DNA of 64,000 bases, taken from NCBI RefSeq assembly GCF_019130065.1, contig NZ_JAHSPG010000016.1, positions 186,001-250,000 of the forward strand, written 5' to 3'. Under the pieces are notes generated by a model, which was not told the origin of the DNA, did not search any database, and saw nothing but the letters and a program-made list of their open reading frames with translations. The translations under genes and the position numbers were made by a program. The DNA is from Pinibacter aurantiacus. GTDB taxonomy: Bacteria > Bacteroidota > Bacteroidia > Chitinophagales > Chitinophagaceae. The stretch's first letter is position 1; each line of letters begins with the position of its first letter. Positions 50,533 to 59,150 of the stretch are shown one piece after another.

Positions 50533-51495
50533 ATGGAAACGATCCTCATTACCGGCGGCACCGGATTAATCGGAAAAAGACTCACATCATTATTATTGCA
50601 AAACGGATACAGTGTTATCGTCCTCACGAGAAATAAAATTGAAGCTTCGGAAAATTTCAAATTGGAAGATCCGCAGTCAACAGGCTATCACAATCTTTCC
50701 TTTGCTGAATGGAACGTAAAAGAACAAACCATTGATCGCACCGCAGTAGAAAAAGCAGATTACATCATTCACCTTGCCGGCGCCGGCGTTGCAGATAAAA
50801 GATGGTCGGACAAAAGAAAAAAAGAAATCGCAGAAAGCAGAACGAAAAGCGGTGCGCTGATTGTAAAAGCACTTAGCGAAAATTCGCATCATGTAAAGGC
50901 TGTTGTAAGTGCATCTGCCATTGGTTGGTACGGCCCGGATCCTTCTGTTCCCAACTTAAAACCATTTGTCGAAAGCGATGAACCAAATGATGATTTCCTC
51001 GGGCAAACCTGTTTGCAATGGGAGCAAAGCATAGAGCCTGTACAAAAGATGAATGTTCGCCTTGTAAAATTGCGCACCGGCATTGTTCTGAGTAATGAAG
51101 GAGGAGCACTTGAGGAATTTAGAAAACCTTTGCGATTTGGTTTATCAACAATACTTGGAAGTGGCAGCCAGGTAGTCAGCTGGATTCATATCGACGACCT
51201 TTGCAGAATGTACATGCAGGCAATGCACGACGAAAAAATGCAAGGCGCTTACAATGCCGTTGCAACACATCCAATCAGTAATAAAAAACTCAACGAAACG
51301 CTTGCTGTCAAACAACGAGGCAGATTTTATATTCCGATCTATGTGCCTTCATTCGTATTAAAAATGGTGCTCGGTGAAATGAGCATTGAAGTGTTGAAAA
51401 GCACCACCGTAAGCAACGAGAAAATGAGAAAGGCGGGATTTCAATTTATATTTCCGGATGTGGAAAAAGCGATTGCTGATCTAATTAATAATTAG
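50533..51495 (+). CDS. TIGR01777-family NAD(P)-binding epimerase-like protein
   Basis: Cytosolic short-chain-dehydrogenase-type protein, 320 residues, the YfcH/SulA-like group. Rossmann start METILITGGTGLIGKRLTS. The family's ADYIIHLAGAGVADKRWSDK stretch, VVSASAIGWYGPD near residue 129 (with Tyr), VKLRTGIVLSNEGGALEEF, and the C-terminal VLKSTTVSNEKMRKAGFQF. Substrate not known for the family. The start follows a CACTAAG inverted repeat by about 125 bases; the stop is 14 bases into a word-type arm. Confidence 0.92.
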   Translation: METILITGGTGLIGKRLTSLLLQNGYSVIVLTRNKIEASENFKLEDPQSTGYHNLSFAEWNVKEQTIDRTAVEKADYIIHLAGAGVADKRWSDKRKKEIAESRTKSGALIVKALSENSHHVKAVVSASAIGWYGPDPSVPNLKPFVESDEPNDDFLGQTCLQWEQSIEPVQKMNVRLVKLRTGIVLSNEGGALEEFRKPLRFGLSTILGSGSQVVSWIHIDDLCRMYMQAMHDEKMQGAYNAVATHPISNKKLNETLAVKQRGRFYIPIYVPSFVLKMVLGEMSIEVLKSTTVSNEKMRKAGFQFIFPDVEKAIADLINN

Positions 51496-51621
51496 TAAAG
51501 AATAATTAATAGGTGTAACGGATTAATTGGAAAGAGATATTCCGGTATTTTAAGAAACCATAATGCCACATTCAGTAAAGAATGTGGCATTATTAATTAT
51601 TCTTTATTAATTATTAATTAC
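51481..51621. repeat. Word-type inverted repeat, AATTAAT family, around a hairpin
   Basis: The left arm at 51481-51512 and right arm at 51590-51621 pair at about 28 of 32 bases (CTAATTAATAATTAGTAAAG against its inverse). They overlap the stop codons of both convergent genes. The spacer holds the strong hairpin at 51560-51593. Confidence 0.87.
51560..51593. terminator. Hairpin terminator between convergent genes
   Basis: A perfect 14-bp stem (ATAATGCCACATTC at 51560-51573 with GAATGTGGCATTAT at 51580-51593) has loop AGTAAA. On the plus strand it is followed by TAATTATTCTTTATT. It can serve both the epimerase gene and the ABC permease gene. Confidence 0.85.
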
Positions 51622-52433
51622 AAGTCGCGTCTCATATACACAAACAAACTCAAACTCCACGTAATCACCAGTCCAATCAGTGTTAAAAAGATATGCGATT
51701 GAACGGCCGCTAGTGCTAGTTTGTAAGTATCCGCATCAATCTTTCCTAAAAATGCAGGAATTGGAATTAGGCGGTCGGAAATTTCTAACGGTAAAAAGCG
51801 GCCGACATCATTTGCCTTGAACTTCAGGATGCCCACTAAAATTGGTTCAAGAATGATACAGTAAAAGATGAAAATGGCAAGCGCGATAAATGATTTGCGC
51901 ACCAGCAAGCCGATTAAAAAAGCAATTGACAATTGAGCAAATGTTTGAAAAGCAAATAACAGCACATAATAAAACTGGTCCCATTTGCTGGCAGTCACAT
52001 CATCTGTATTTGTCGAACCAATAATAAGACTCACGACAAAATAGATTGCGGAAACAATCAACGTAATAATAACAACGCTGATGAATTTGCTCCACATGAA
52101 TTGTTGCCTGCTCCAGCCATCAATAATATTTTGGCGATTTGTTTTGTAAGTGTACTCGTTGGTAATAAGCATGATCACTACAATAGCCGGAATGAAAATA
52201 AACAGCGATGAAAAAAAAGCAACTGTATGCCATGCTTCCGGAAATGAAAAAGGATTACCCATCAGCGCCTTTACAATCTGCCCCTGCATCGTCTGTTTTG
52301 CGGTAATGTTGTGATAAATACTTAGAAAGGTATAGTTAATGCCGGGATAGGAAAGAGCCGTGATGCAAATGACCCACCAGAATGCAGGATAGTTCTTGAT
52401 CTTCAGCCATTCTGTTTTTACTAGATTCAACAT
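51618..52433 (-). CDS. ABC-2 type transporter permease
   Basis: A 271-residue inner-membrane protein with about six helices. An N-terminal cytosolic stretch MLNLVKTEWLKIKNYPAFWW is typical of the ABC-2/YhfK-like permeases (family of lantibiotic immunity and Na+ export permeases). It follows the ATPase gene (52549-53442), 115 bases downstream on the same strand, and the two probably form one exporter. Substrate unknown. Its last codons are at the edge of an AATTAAT-word arm. Confidence 0.88.
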   Translation of the reverse strand: MLNLVKTEWLKIKNYPAFWWVICITALSYPGINYTFLSIYHNITAKQTMQGQIVKALMGNPFSFPEAWHTVAFFSSLFIFIPAIVVIMLITNEYTYKTNRQNIIDGWSRQQFMWSKFISVVIITLIVSAIYFVVSLIIGSTNTDDVTASKWDQFYYVLLFAFQTFAQLSIAFLIGLLVRKSFIALAIFIFYCIILEPILVGILKFKANDVGRFLPLEISDRLIPIPAFLGKIDADTYKLALAAVQSHIFLTLIGLVITWSLSLFVYMRRDL

Positions 52434-52441
52434 GAGTTGTA

Positions 52442-52543
52442 AGAAATTAGGAATTAGGAATTAGGAATTAGGAATTAGAAATTAGAAATGGAATTCAGAA
52501 TATTCAACCCTGTCTAACTCCTAATTCCTAATTTCTAATTCCT
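52442..52543. repeat. Word-type inverted repeat, AATTCCTA family (ABC operon)
   Basis: The left arm at 52442-52489 has six period-7 words (GAAATTAGGAATTAGGAATT and on). The right arm at 52513-52543 has CTAACTCCTAATTCCTAATT. It lies between the ATPase and permease genes, so it is intra-operonic. Spacer about 23 bases. Confidence 0.83.
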
Positions 52544-52548
52544 TGTTT

Positions 52549-53442
52549 TTAGTTATTCGTTAGTTCAAAAAATTTCGCTTCGAGTCTTTTCTTTTTAATG
52601 ACAAGATGATTAAGGGTAATGCCTTTGCTGAAACAAAATGCATTTATTTCTTCAGGGCGGGCTGTGCCTTTCGCTAGTTGAATTTGCACAAGGCCGTTTT
52701 CCAAAATAACCTGCTCCGTACCGTTATATGACTGGAGAATGTTCAGGAGCGCATTGTTGTCACTTGCACTTATTTCAACAATGTCATTGTCCACCAGCAC
52801 ATCGTCGACTGCACCGGTAGTGAGCAATGTTCCTTTTTTTAGAATAGCCACGTGTGTACAAACCTTTTCTACCTCATCTAAAAGATGGCTCGCCATGATG
52901 ATGGTATGTCCTGCAATACTAAGTTCTTTGATCAATTCCCTTATTTCTGCAATGCCCACAGGATCCAGACCATTAGTGGGCTCGTCAAGCACAAGCACTT
53001 TTGGTTCGCCGAGCAAAGCGCCTGCAATAGCAAGTCTTTGTTTCATTCCAAGGCTGTAAGTGCTGAAGCGACTGTTTTTTCTTTCCAGCAATTTTACTTT
53101 TTCCAGCACAACGTTTATTTCGGTAACGTTGCCTCTGCCACTAATGCTGTTGGTAATTTTCAAATTATTAAATGCTGAGAGATAATGATAGAAGTTGGGC
53201 GTTTCCAGCAACGTACCAATTTTCCTTCTGGTGGCTGGAGAACTTGGTTGGTCAAACCACAGGAAGTTGCCATTATCAGCCTTCAGTACATCTACAATAA
53301 TGCTGAGCAAAGTAGTTTTGCCACTTCCATTTGGACCCAGCACACCAAATATGGCACCCTGTGGTACTTCAAATGAAACACCATTCAGCGCCTTGATGTT
53401 GCCATAAGATTTTGAAATGTTTTGAATAGAAAGAATAGACAC
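52549..53442 (-). CDS. ABC transporter ATP-binding protein
   Basis: Cytosolic ATPase of an ABC-2 exporter, 297 residues. Walker A GVLGPNGSGKTTLLSI near residue 33, signature YSLGMKQRLAIAGALLGEP near residue 130 (LGMKQ in place of LSGGQ, as in BcrA-type exporters), and Walker B VLVLDEPTNGLDPVG. The His-loop is MASHLLDEVEKVC. The C-terminal 80 residues form the accessory domain of this group. The pair with the downstream permease suggests export of, or resistance to, a small hydrophobic compound; that is inference. Confidence 0.93.
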   Translation of the reverse strand: MSILSIQNISKSYGNIKALNGVSFEVPQGAIFGVLGPNGSGKTTLLSIIVDVLKADNGNFLWFDQPSSPATRRKIGTLLETPNFYHYLSAFNNLKITNSISGRGNVTEINVVLEKVKLLERKNSRFSTYSLGMKQRLAIAGALLGEPKVLVLDEPTNGLDPVGIAEIRELIKELSIAGHTIIMASHLLDEVEKVCTHVAILKKGTLLTTGAVDDVLVDNDIVEISASDNNALLNILQSYNGTEQVILENGLVQIQLAKGTARPEEINAFCFSKGITLNHLVIKKKRLEAKFFELTNN

Positions 53443-53469
53443 GGTTTGAGATTTTCAAACAAGATAAAG

Positions 53470-53617
53470 GAATAATTAGGAATTAGAAATTAGGAATTAG
53501 GAATTGGGCATTTCTGATGATATGCGGCTGCAAAACGTGAGCAGTAAAGAAAGGTTGTAGCTATACAGGTGTTTCACAGAAACAATTCTTAATTCCTAAT
53601 TCTTAATTCTTAATTGA
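53470..53617. repeat. Word-type inverted repeat, AATTCCTA/AATTCTTA family
   Basis: The left arm at 53470-53505 (AATAATTAGGAATTAGAAAT) and right arm at 53585-53617 (AATTCTTAATTCCTAATTCT) surround a spacer of about 79 bases. The right arm encodes the last residues and stop of the metzincin-like gene. Confidence 0.8.
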
Positions 53618-54265
53618 GCCTCCATGGCTCGCATGATAAACACTAGAAAATTCTCCCACCACCGCTCTGTCATTTTTAAAAGAAAGTTTATGCAATTGAA
53701 GATTGTCTACATCGCTTTGAAGTACTTTTCTATGAATCGGGTTTAAGGTGCCTCCAGGTGTGGCGGGCGCCGCCACTGCACTGTATTGATACATGGGGTC
53801 GCAGATGGTGCCGCGTGGATACATAATGCCCGGTGCACCTTTTCCTCTTATATCTAATTGAACGGGATGAAGCAGTCCGAGCGTATGTCCATACTCGTGA
53901 GCAGCAGTAGTGGAATGATCGAGAATGTTCGCAAGTTTGAAATAACCAGTATTGCAACCAATGCCATCCACAAATGAAATATCCTGGCTAGAAAATTCTT
54001 CAATGCGGAAGTAGTTATTTCTCGGGTCATCATTGTACCAGACTTCCTCCGGAGTAAGATCAGGTTTGTAAAAACCTTCAATGCGCAGAGTAAACGAAAA
54101 AGTATTTCTCTTTATAATAACCGTTTTGTTAAACTCATTCCATTGTTGCTGAATGTCTTGCGCAGCCTGTATTGCAAGAGATTCGGTTGCGGCATCGCCG
54201 TAAAAAAATAACCTCGAATGAATAACAAGTAGTTGTGAATGATGATCAAGATAAGCTTCTCCCAT
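53603..54265 (-). CDS. Metzincin-type zinc metalloprotease without visible signal peptide
   Basis: A 220-residue protein with the complete zinc signature HEYGHTLGLLH (H-E-x2-H-x2-G-x2-H) near residue 120 and a Met-turn GIMYPRG about 25 residues later. Both support the M10/M12-like metzincin fold. It probably hydrolyses peptides or is a zinc-dependent hydrolase. The N-terminus (MGEAYLDHHSQLLVIHSRL) shows no signal peptide, lipobox or helix, and there is no T9SS domain. No other in-frame Met lies just upstream. Most such proteases are secreted, so the cytosolic appearance is odd. The last three residues (IKN) and the stop come from a repeat arm. Confidence 0.82.
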   Translation of the reverse strand: MGEAYLDHHSQLLVIHSRLFFYGDAATESLAIQAAQDIQQQWNEFNKTVIIKRNTFSFTLRIEGFYKPDLTPEEVWYNDDPRNNYFRIEEFSSQDISFVDGIGCNTGYFKLANILDHSTTAAHEYGHTLGLLHPVQLDIRGKGAPGIMYPRGTICDPMYQYSAVAAPATPGGTLNPIHRKVLQSDVDNLQLHKLSFKNDRAVVGEFSSVYHASHGGSIKN

Positions 54266-54268
54266 GGA

Positions 54269-54369
54269 GTTATGAGTTTTGAATAATGAGTAGTGAGTTT
54301 GTGCGTAACAATTATTTAATCACATCATTTACAACTTGCCGATCAGGACTCATTACTCACAACTCACAA
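54269..54369. repeat. Word-type inverted repeat, ACTCATT/ATGAGTT family
   Basis: The left arm at 54269-54300 (GTTATGAGTTTTGAATAATG) and right arm at 54348-54369 (ACTCATTACTCACAACTCAC) have 7-base period. The left arm starts 4 bases from the metzincin start codon, so it occupies that gene's promoter side. Confidence 0.75.
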
Positions 54370-54483
54370 CAAATCTAATAGTTTACGTATAAAAAAGGCT
54401 ACGGGTTTCTACAAACGGCGAGTAAAATCCCCCATCGTAGATTTACATTGGTTCGCGCACTTTTGCACTATTTCATTTTAGCT

Positions 54484-54515
54484 CTTGTGAAACACGTTGG
54501 AAGTGGCTTATTTTG
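54484..54515 (+). promoter_or_regulatory. Candidate promoter of the large T9SS repeat protein
   Basis: CTTG (54484-54487) and TTATTTTG (54508-54515) are 20 bases apart, near the TTTG-n-TAnnTTTG consensus. The start codon follows 42 bases after the -7 box. Weak match; prediction only. Confidence 0.35.
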
Positions 54516-54557
54516 TATTCAGTCGTATCCGTTTCCGTAATCTAAATCCGTGTACCT

Positions 54558-57500
54558 ATGAAGATAAAACTCTACACTCTACTCAAACTGGCATTGCCGG
54601 TTATTTTTCAACTTCTCATAGTACAACTTGCATTTTCGCAGGACTGCTCAACCCTTAAAGCCACTACCAAAGCAACAGAGTCTCGATGCACTGCAACGGG
54701 TTCTATTGAAGTAACGGCTACTGGTGGAAGTAACAACTATAACTATAGGGTTGACGGGCCAGTTACCACCTCGTATACATCATCCCGATTGTTAACGGGC
54801 CTCTCTGCAGGTTCCTACACTGTTTATATAAAAGACATCGTGAAGGGGTGTGAAATTACGGTTATGAACGTAATTGTACCAGGAAGCTATAGTGATCCTC
54901 GCTTCGCATTGGTTAAAACTGATGTGACCTGTAAGAACGGAAATGACGGTACAATTTCTGTAACAGGAGCAGTGAATGGAAGAACGCCTTTCATTTATAC
55001 CATAATGGCGCCTTCCCCATCTTCTGTTGGCGTAACCAATACAACGGGTAATTTCAAGAATCTCTTAAGTGGTGAGTATGTAATACAACTGCAAGACTCG
55101 TGTGGTGGTAAACAAACACGACGCATTACCATTCTTAACTACGATTGGTGGATAGATAGCCAAACCATTACCAATGCAGGTTGTGATTTGGTAAATGTTG
55201 CCATTGGCCTTAAAGACAACAAGGGCAACACAAGCGGATCAAGTACGTTGTTCAGCGGATTTACTTTTGGTTATACTTTATCCAAAGGAGATACCACCTA
55301 TGTTGGTTCTTCCAATTTCTCATTTCATTTAGCGAATAAAAGAAGTGCGGTTATTGTAGTAAAAGATCCTTGTGGGAATACAAAGACGATCAACTGGACA
55401 AACAATTTAATTCCTACACTGCCAGCCAATGTAACAACAACGCCAACCTGTAAAACATTCACGGCGCAAGTTACTGGTCAGGTGAATTTTACTGCACCAA
55501 CACAATATAAATTATACAACAGCTCAAACCAGCAAATAGCGAGCAACACCACCGGAACATTTACCGGTCTTGCTTACGGAACATATAAGGTAACTGCTTA
55601 CGACGCATGTTATGATACAACCATTACACGCACATTCACTGCAGCGCCGGTTAAGCCCTCAGTAAATGCAACAGTGAGCGTAAGCGGCAAACAGTGTTCT
55701 ACATTTGATGCTACAGTAACCGGTCAGTCAAACTTATCGAGCCCGCAATTTTATCTGTATAATAAAAATGGCGTGCAGGTAGCAACTAATACAAATGGAG
55801 TTTTCACCGCAATTCCTTACGGTTCATACTCTATTAAAATCAAAGATGCCTGCTATGACACAACCATCACGCTGCAGTTCACACAAACGCCTACTAAGCC
55901 AAGTGTAAATGCGAACGCGACGATCAGCAATCAAAAATGTACTACGTTTTCCGCAACTGCATCTGGTAGCAATTTGAGCACTCCTCTTTATTGCCTCCTT
56001 AATTTGAGCGGTACTCAGATCGGTACTTGCAACAACACGGGTGTTTTTGATAACATCCCTTACGGCGATTATAAAATAAAAGTAACAAACAGCGCAAGTT
56101 GTTATGACACTACTATGTATGTTGCTGTTTCTGGAAAAAGAAAGAAACCGACCGCAGGAAGTTATGGTATCTCAAACAAAGATTGTAAAGGTTTCACGCT
56201 CACCATCACAGGAGCAACCAATTTGACCAACCCTCTATATTGTTTGTATGATGATCGCGGAAACCAGGTAGGAGATTGCAATACAACGGGTAAATTCACC
56301 AATGTACCTTATGGTCATTATTTTATCAAAATCAAGAATGATGCAACTTGCTACGACACAACGCTTGTAACAGAAGTTACAGTGGCAAGAAATGCAATGG
56401 GCAAAGGTAACTACACGATTTCTAATTTGACTTGCAGTGGATTTAAAGTGGCCATCAGCGGCGCTACGAACCTGAACAATCCTACGTTTTGTTTATACGA
56501 TGTAAATGGCAACCAGGTGGGAGATTGCAATGCTACCGGTGTGTTTGATAATGTGCCTTACGGTTCTTACTGCATCAAAATAAAAAATGATCCTGCATGT
56601 TATGATACCACGATGATGCAATGCTTTACTCAAAATCGTCCTGTACCTGCAATTGGCACTTACACGATTACAAAATCATGTGCAACATTTGATGTTAAAA
56701 TTACAGGCAATACTTCTGTAAGCAATCCTGTATATACATTGGTAGATGCGAGCGGAAACCAGGTCGGTTCCACAAACACAACAGGTGTTTTCACAGGCAT
56801 TCCATATGGTAAGTATTGCATCAAGTTGAAAAACGATCCTTCCTGCTACGATACTACCATGCAAACTTGCTTCACCGCAAACAGGCTGTTGCCAAGTGCC
56901 GGACAGTATACGTTAAGTAATCAAGGTTGTACAGGATTCGATGCTACTATTTCGGGTTCATTGAATCTTACAAATCCTACATACACTTTGTATGATGCAA
57001 ATGGCAACCAGGCAGGAACTTCTACAACAGGTAACTTCACCAACATACCTTATGGTTCATACAGTGTTAAGATCCACAATGATCCATGTTATGATACTAC
57101 CATGATACGCTATTTTGCTGCGGCACATGCGTTGCTGTCGGTAGATCAAAATGTAAACATTACCAAAGGTTGCGCGTCTATGGATGTTAAGATCACCGGA
57201 CAAACCAACCTTAACAATCCTACATATACTTTGTATGATAAAAATGGTAATCAGTTTGGCACTCCGAATGCAACCGGTGCGTTTCCTGCAATTCCTTACG
57301 GAGATTATTGTATAATGATTAAGGATGGATGTTATGATACAACCATTAAGCGTTGCTTCAGTGTGTTGCCAAATCCGATAAGCATTTCATTATCGGCTGC
57401 ACAATCTTGTGCGATAGGTGCCACCAATATCAAAGTAGTATTTAACTCCGGCTCTTCTCCATACACCGTTGCTGTATACGATCCATATGGTGATGTAGTA

Positions 57501-58976
57501 AGTACTCAAACCTCCAACAGCAATACTATTATGCTGAACGACTTGCCAGGGTTGGATAACAACAAAAAGTACACAATCATCGGAACCGATAAATGTAGTG
57601 TAGCAGACACCGCGAAAATAACGCCGGTAGCGAGCTATGTAAATCGCAACATCAGCTTCCAGTCCAAATGCCCTACGGCACAGTGGGAAAATGGTGCGGC
57701 GTTAATTAGCATTACAACATCATCGAACCTTGGAACAGCAACGCCTACAATCATTTCCAAAAATGGGGCGTCAACAACTATCAACTATTCCATCACTACA
57801 GGAAATGGATTCCAGTTTGTTGACATAGAACCTGCAACTTACATTTTGCAGTATTCAATCTCTGGTTGTACGGGACACGTTTATGATACAGTAACAGTGG
57901 CTCCTTATGCATATCCAAGTCTTGCACAGTCTGCCGCATACCAGTGCGACAACAATAGCTTTAGCGTGGGTGCATCGCCAAGAGGCGGTATCGGGCCATT
58001 TACTTACGAAGTAATTGGAAGTTCACCTGAGTTCCCTTCCATTGTGGCCCCTCCGCAAAGTAACCCTGTATTTACTTTTGACAATGGCGTGGAATATTCC
58101 CTCGTTCGTTTGCGTGCAGTGGACGCCTGCGGTAACGCAACGTTGAATGATGTTAACATTCTGCCTTTGGCAAATTCAATAGTAACCGCGTCTGCAAACT
58201 GTTTCTATAAAGACGTAACGTTAAGCGTGGACACTGTTCCAAATGCAACATTTGAATGGTATAAGATCAATAGCAACACAGACAGTACGCTGGTGGGCAC
58301 CGGCACCAAATTACATATGCCTGCGTTACTGCCTGATGAAGCAGGTGTTTATCTTAGCAAAATGTCTGTAAACAGTGGCTGTTTAACCAAGATGGCATAC
58401 TTCAATGTCACCGGAAGTTGCGATGGCGTATTGTCGATGAAAGTATCATTATCTGGTAAACAAAATAGTCAGGGTAATCAGTTAAGTTGGGTAGCAACTA
58501 GTGAAACAAGTGTCCAAACCTACATTATAGAAAGAAGCACGTTCGGTAGCGACAACTATGAAACAATTGCAACGGCAAGCGCAAAGAATACAAGATCATC
58601 CAGCAGATATGCGTTTGTTGACAAAGATGCCAATGCTGCCGTGAGTAACTACAGAGTAAGAGTTGTCGATGTAAATGGGGCATCAACATTCACCAATAAG
58701 ATAACCATTAAGAAAGAAGACAAGGCAGATATTGTGGTAATGCCAAACCCTGTAACAACAGAATTTAATGTAAGTATTGCAGGTAAAAAAACACAGAACT
58801 ATCAGTTGTCTCTTTACAATATGGCGGGTCAGTGTGTGTTCACTAAACAGGAAGTGAATATTCAGAACGCTACGTTGAAATACGAAAGAGGAAGCATTCG
58901 TCCGGGTATCTATGTGTTGCGAGTTTATAATACTTCAACAGGAGCAACCACAGTAACAAAAGTGCTTTTCCAATAA
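54558..58976 (+). CDS. Large T9SS-exported repeat protein, adhesin-like
   Basis: A 1472-residue exported protein. Signal peptide to about residue 28 (LALPVIFQLLIVQLAFSQ). Two SprB-type repeats follow (residues 30-200; TATGGSNNYNYRV and SAGSYTVYIKD). Then come eight tandem units of about 75-85 residues between roughly 290 and 945. Each has a conserved core of TLYDANGNQ-like strand, a TTGxFxxIPYGSY turn and CYDTT near its end, with paired Cys. Variable beta-rich regions follow, and the last 80 residues are a T9SS type A domain (VVMPNPVTTEFNVSI; YQLSLYNMAGQCVF; PGIYVLRVYN). It is probably displayed on the cell surface. A terminator follows at 59005. Ligand unknown; adhesion is inference from the SprB resemblance. 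Confidence 0.9.
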   Translation: MKIKLYTLLKLALPVIFQLLIVQLAFSQDCSTLKATTKATESRCTATGSIEVTATGGSNNYNYRVDGPVTTSYTSSRLLTGLSAGSYTVYIKDIVKGCEITVMNVIVPGSYSDPRFALVKTDVTCKNGNDGTISVTGAVNGRTPFIYTIMAPSPSSVGVTNTTGNFKNLLSGEYVIQLQDSCGGKQTRRITILNYDWWIDSQTITNAGCDLVNVAIGLKDNKGNTSGSSTLFSGFTFGYTLSKGDTTYVGSSNFSFHLANKRSAVIVVKDPCGNTKTINWTNNLIPTLPANVTTTPTCKTFTAQVTGQVNFTAPTQYKLYNSSNQQIASNTTGTFTGLAYGTYKVTAYDACYDTTITRTFTAAPVKPSVNATVSVSGKQCSTFDATVTGQSNLSSPQFYLYNKNGVQVATNTNGVFTAIPYGSYSIKIKDACYDTTITLQFTQTPTKPSVNANATISNQKCTTFSATASGSNLSTPLYCLLNLSGTQIGTCNNTGVFDNIPYGDYKIKVTNSASCYDTTMYVAVSGKRKKPTAGSYGISNKDCKGFTLTITGATNLTNPLYCLYDDRGNQVGDCNTTGKFTNVPYGHYFIKIKNDATCYDTTLVTEVTVARNAMGKGNYTISNLTCSGFKVAISGATNLNNPTFCLYDVNGNQVGDCNATGVFDNVPYGSYCIKIKNDPACYDTTMMQCFTQNRPVPAIGTYTITKSCATFDVKITGNTSVSNPVYTLVDASGNQVGSTNTTGVFTGIPYGKYCIKLKNDPSCYDTTMQTCFTANRLLPSAGQYTLSNQGCTGFDATISGSLNLTNPTYTLYDANGNQAGTSTTGNFTNIPYGSYSVKIHNDPCYDTTMIRYFAAAHALLSVDQNVNITKGCASMDVKITGQTNLNNPTYTLYDKNGNQFGTPNATGAFPAIPYGDYCIMIKDGCYDTTIKRCFSVLPNPISISLSAAQSCAIGATNIKVVFNSGSSPYTVAVYDPYGDVVSTQTSNSNTIMLNDLPGLDNNKKYTIIGTDKCSVADTAKITPVASYVNRNISFQSKCPTAQWENGAALISITTSSNLGTATPTIISKNGASTTINYSITTGNGFQFVDIEPATYILQYSISGCTGHVYDTVTVAPYAYPSLAQSAAYQCDNNSFSVGASPRGGIGPFTYEVIGSSPEFPSIVAPPQSNPVFTFDNGVEYSLVRLRAVDACGNATLNDVNILPLANSIVTASANCFYKDVTLSVDTVPNATFEWYKINSNTDSTLVGTGTKLHMPALLPDEAGVYLSKMSVNSGCLTKMAYFNVTGSCDGVLSMKVSLSGKQNSQGNQLSWVATSETSVQTYIIERSTFGSDNYETIATASAKNTRSSSRYAFVDKDANAAVSNYRVRVVDVNGASTFTNKITIKKEDKADIVVMPNPVTTEFNVSIAGKKTQNYQLSLYNMAGQCVFTKQEVNIQNATLKYERGSIRPGIYVLRVYNTSTGATTVTKVLFQ

Positions 58977-59004
58977 ATTTTGGTTGTAAATTTTCATAAG
59001 CAAA

Positions 59005-59033
59005 GAAAGCCCCGTATTTACGGGGCTTTCTTA
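59005..59033 (+). terminator. Rho-independent terminator after the T9SS repeat protein
   Basis: A perfect 12-bp stem (GAAAGCCCCGTA at 59005-59016 with TACGGGGCTTTC at 59019-59030) with a minimal 2-base loop, opening in practice to 4, is followed by TTATT. Confidence 0.85.
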
Positions 59034-59036
59034 TTG

Positions 59037-59150
59037 GCTGAATAACTGAATGACTCAATAACTGAGGGTCGTTGATTGATCAAAACCCTGGTCGAAATAA
59101 AAACTTCAGTTATTCAGTCATTCAGTTATTCAGTTACTCTGTTACTCAAA
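59037..59150. repeat. Word-type inverted repeat, CAGTTATT family, downstream of GT paralogue 1
   Basis: The left arm at 59037-59065 (CTGAATAACTGAATGACTCA) and right arm at 59105-59150 (CAGTTATTCAGTCATTCAGT) have 8-base period and a spacer of about 40 bases. The variant word GAATGACT/AGTCATTC is present on both arms. The right arm touches the stop of the first glycosyltransferase gene. Confidence 0.83.

Noticed and set aside
54558-58976. Misassembled collapsed repeats in the large T9SS protein
   Set aside because: The eight units differ clearly from each other at DNA level and the frame is continuous, so the assembly is probably right, though copy number should be confirmed with long reads.
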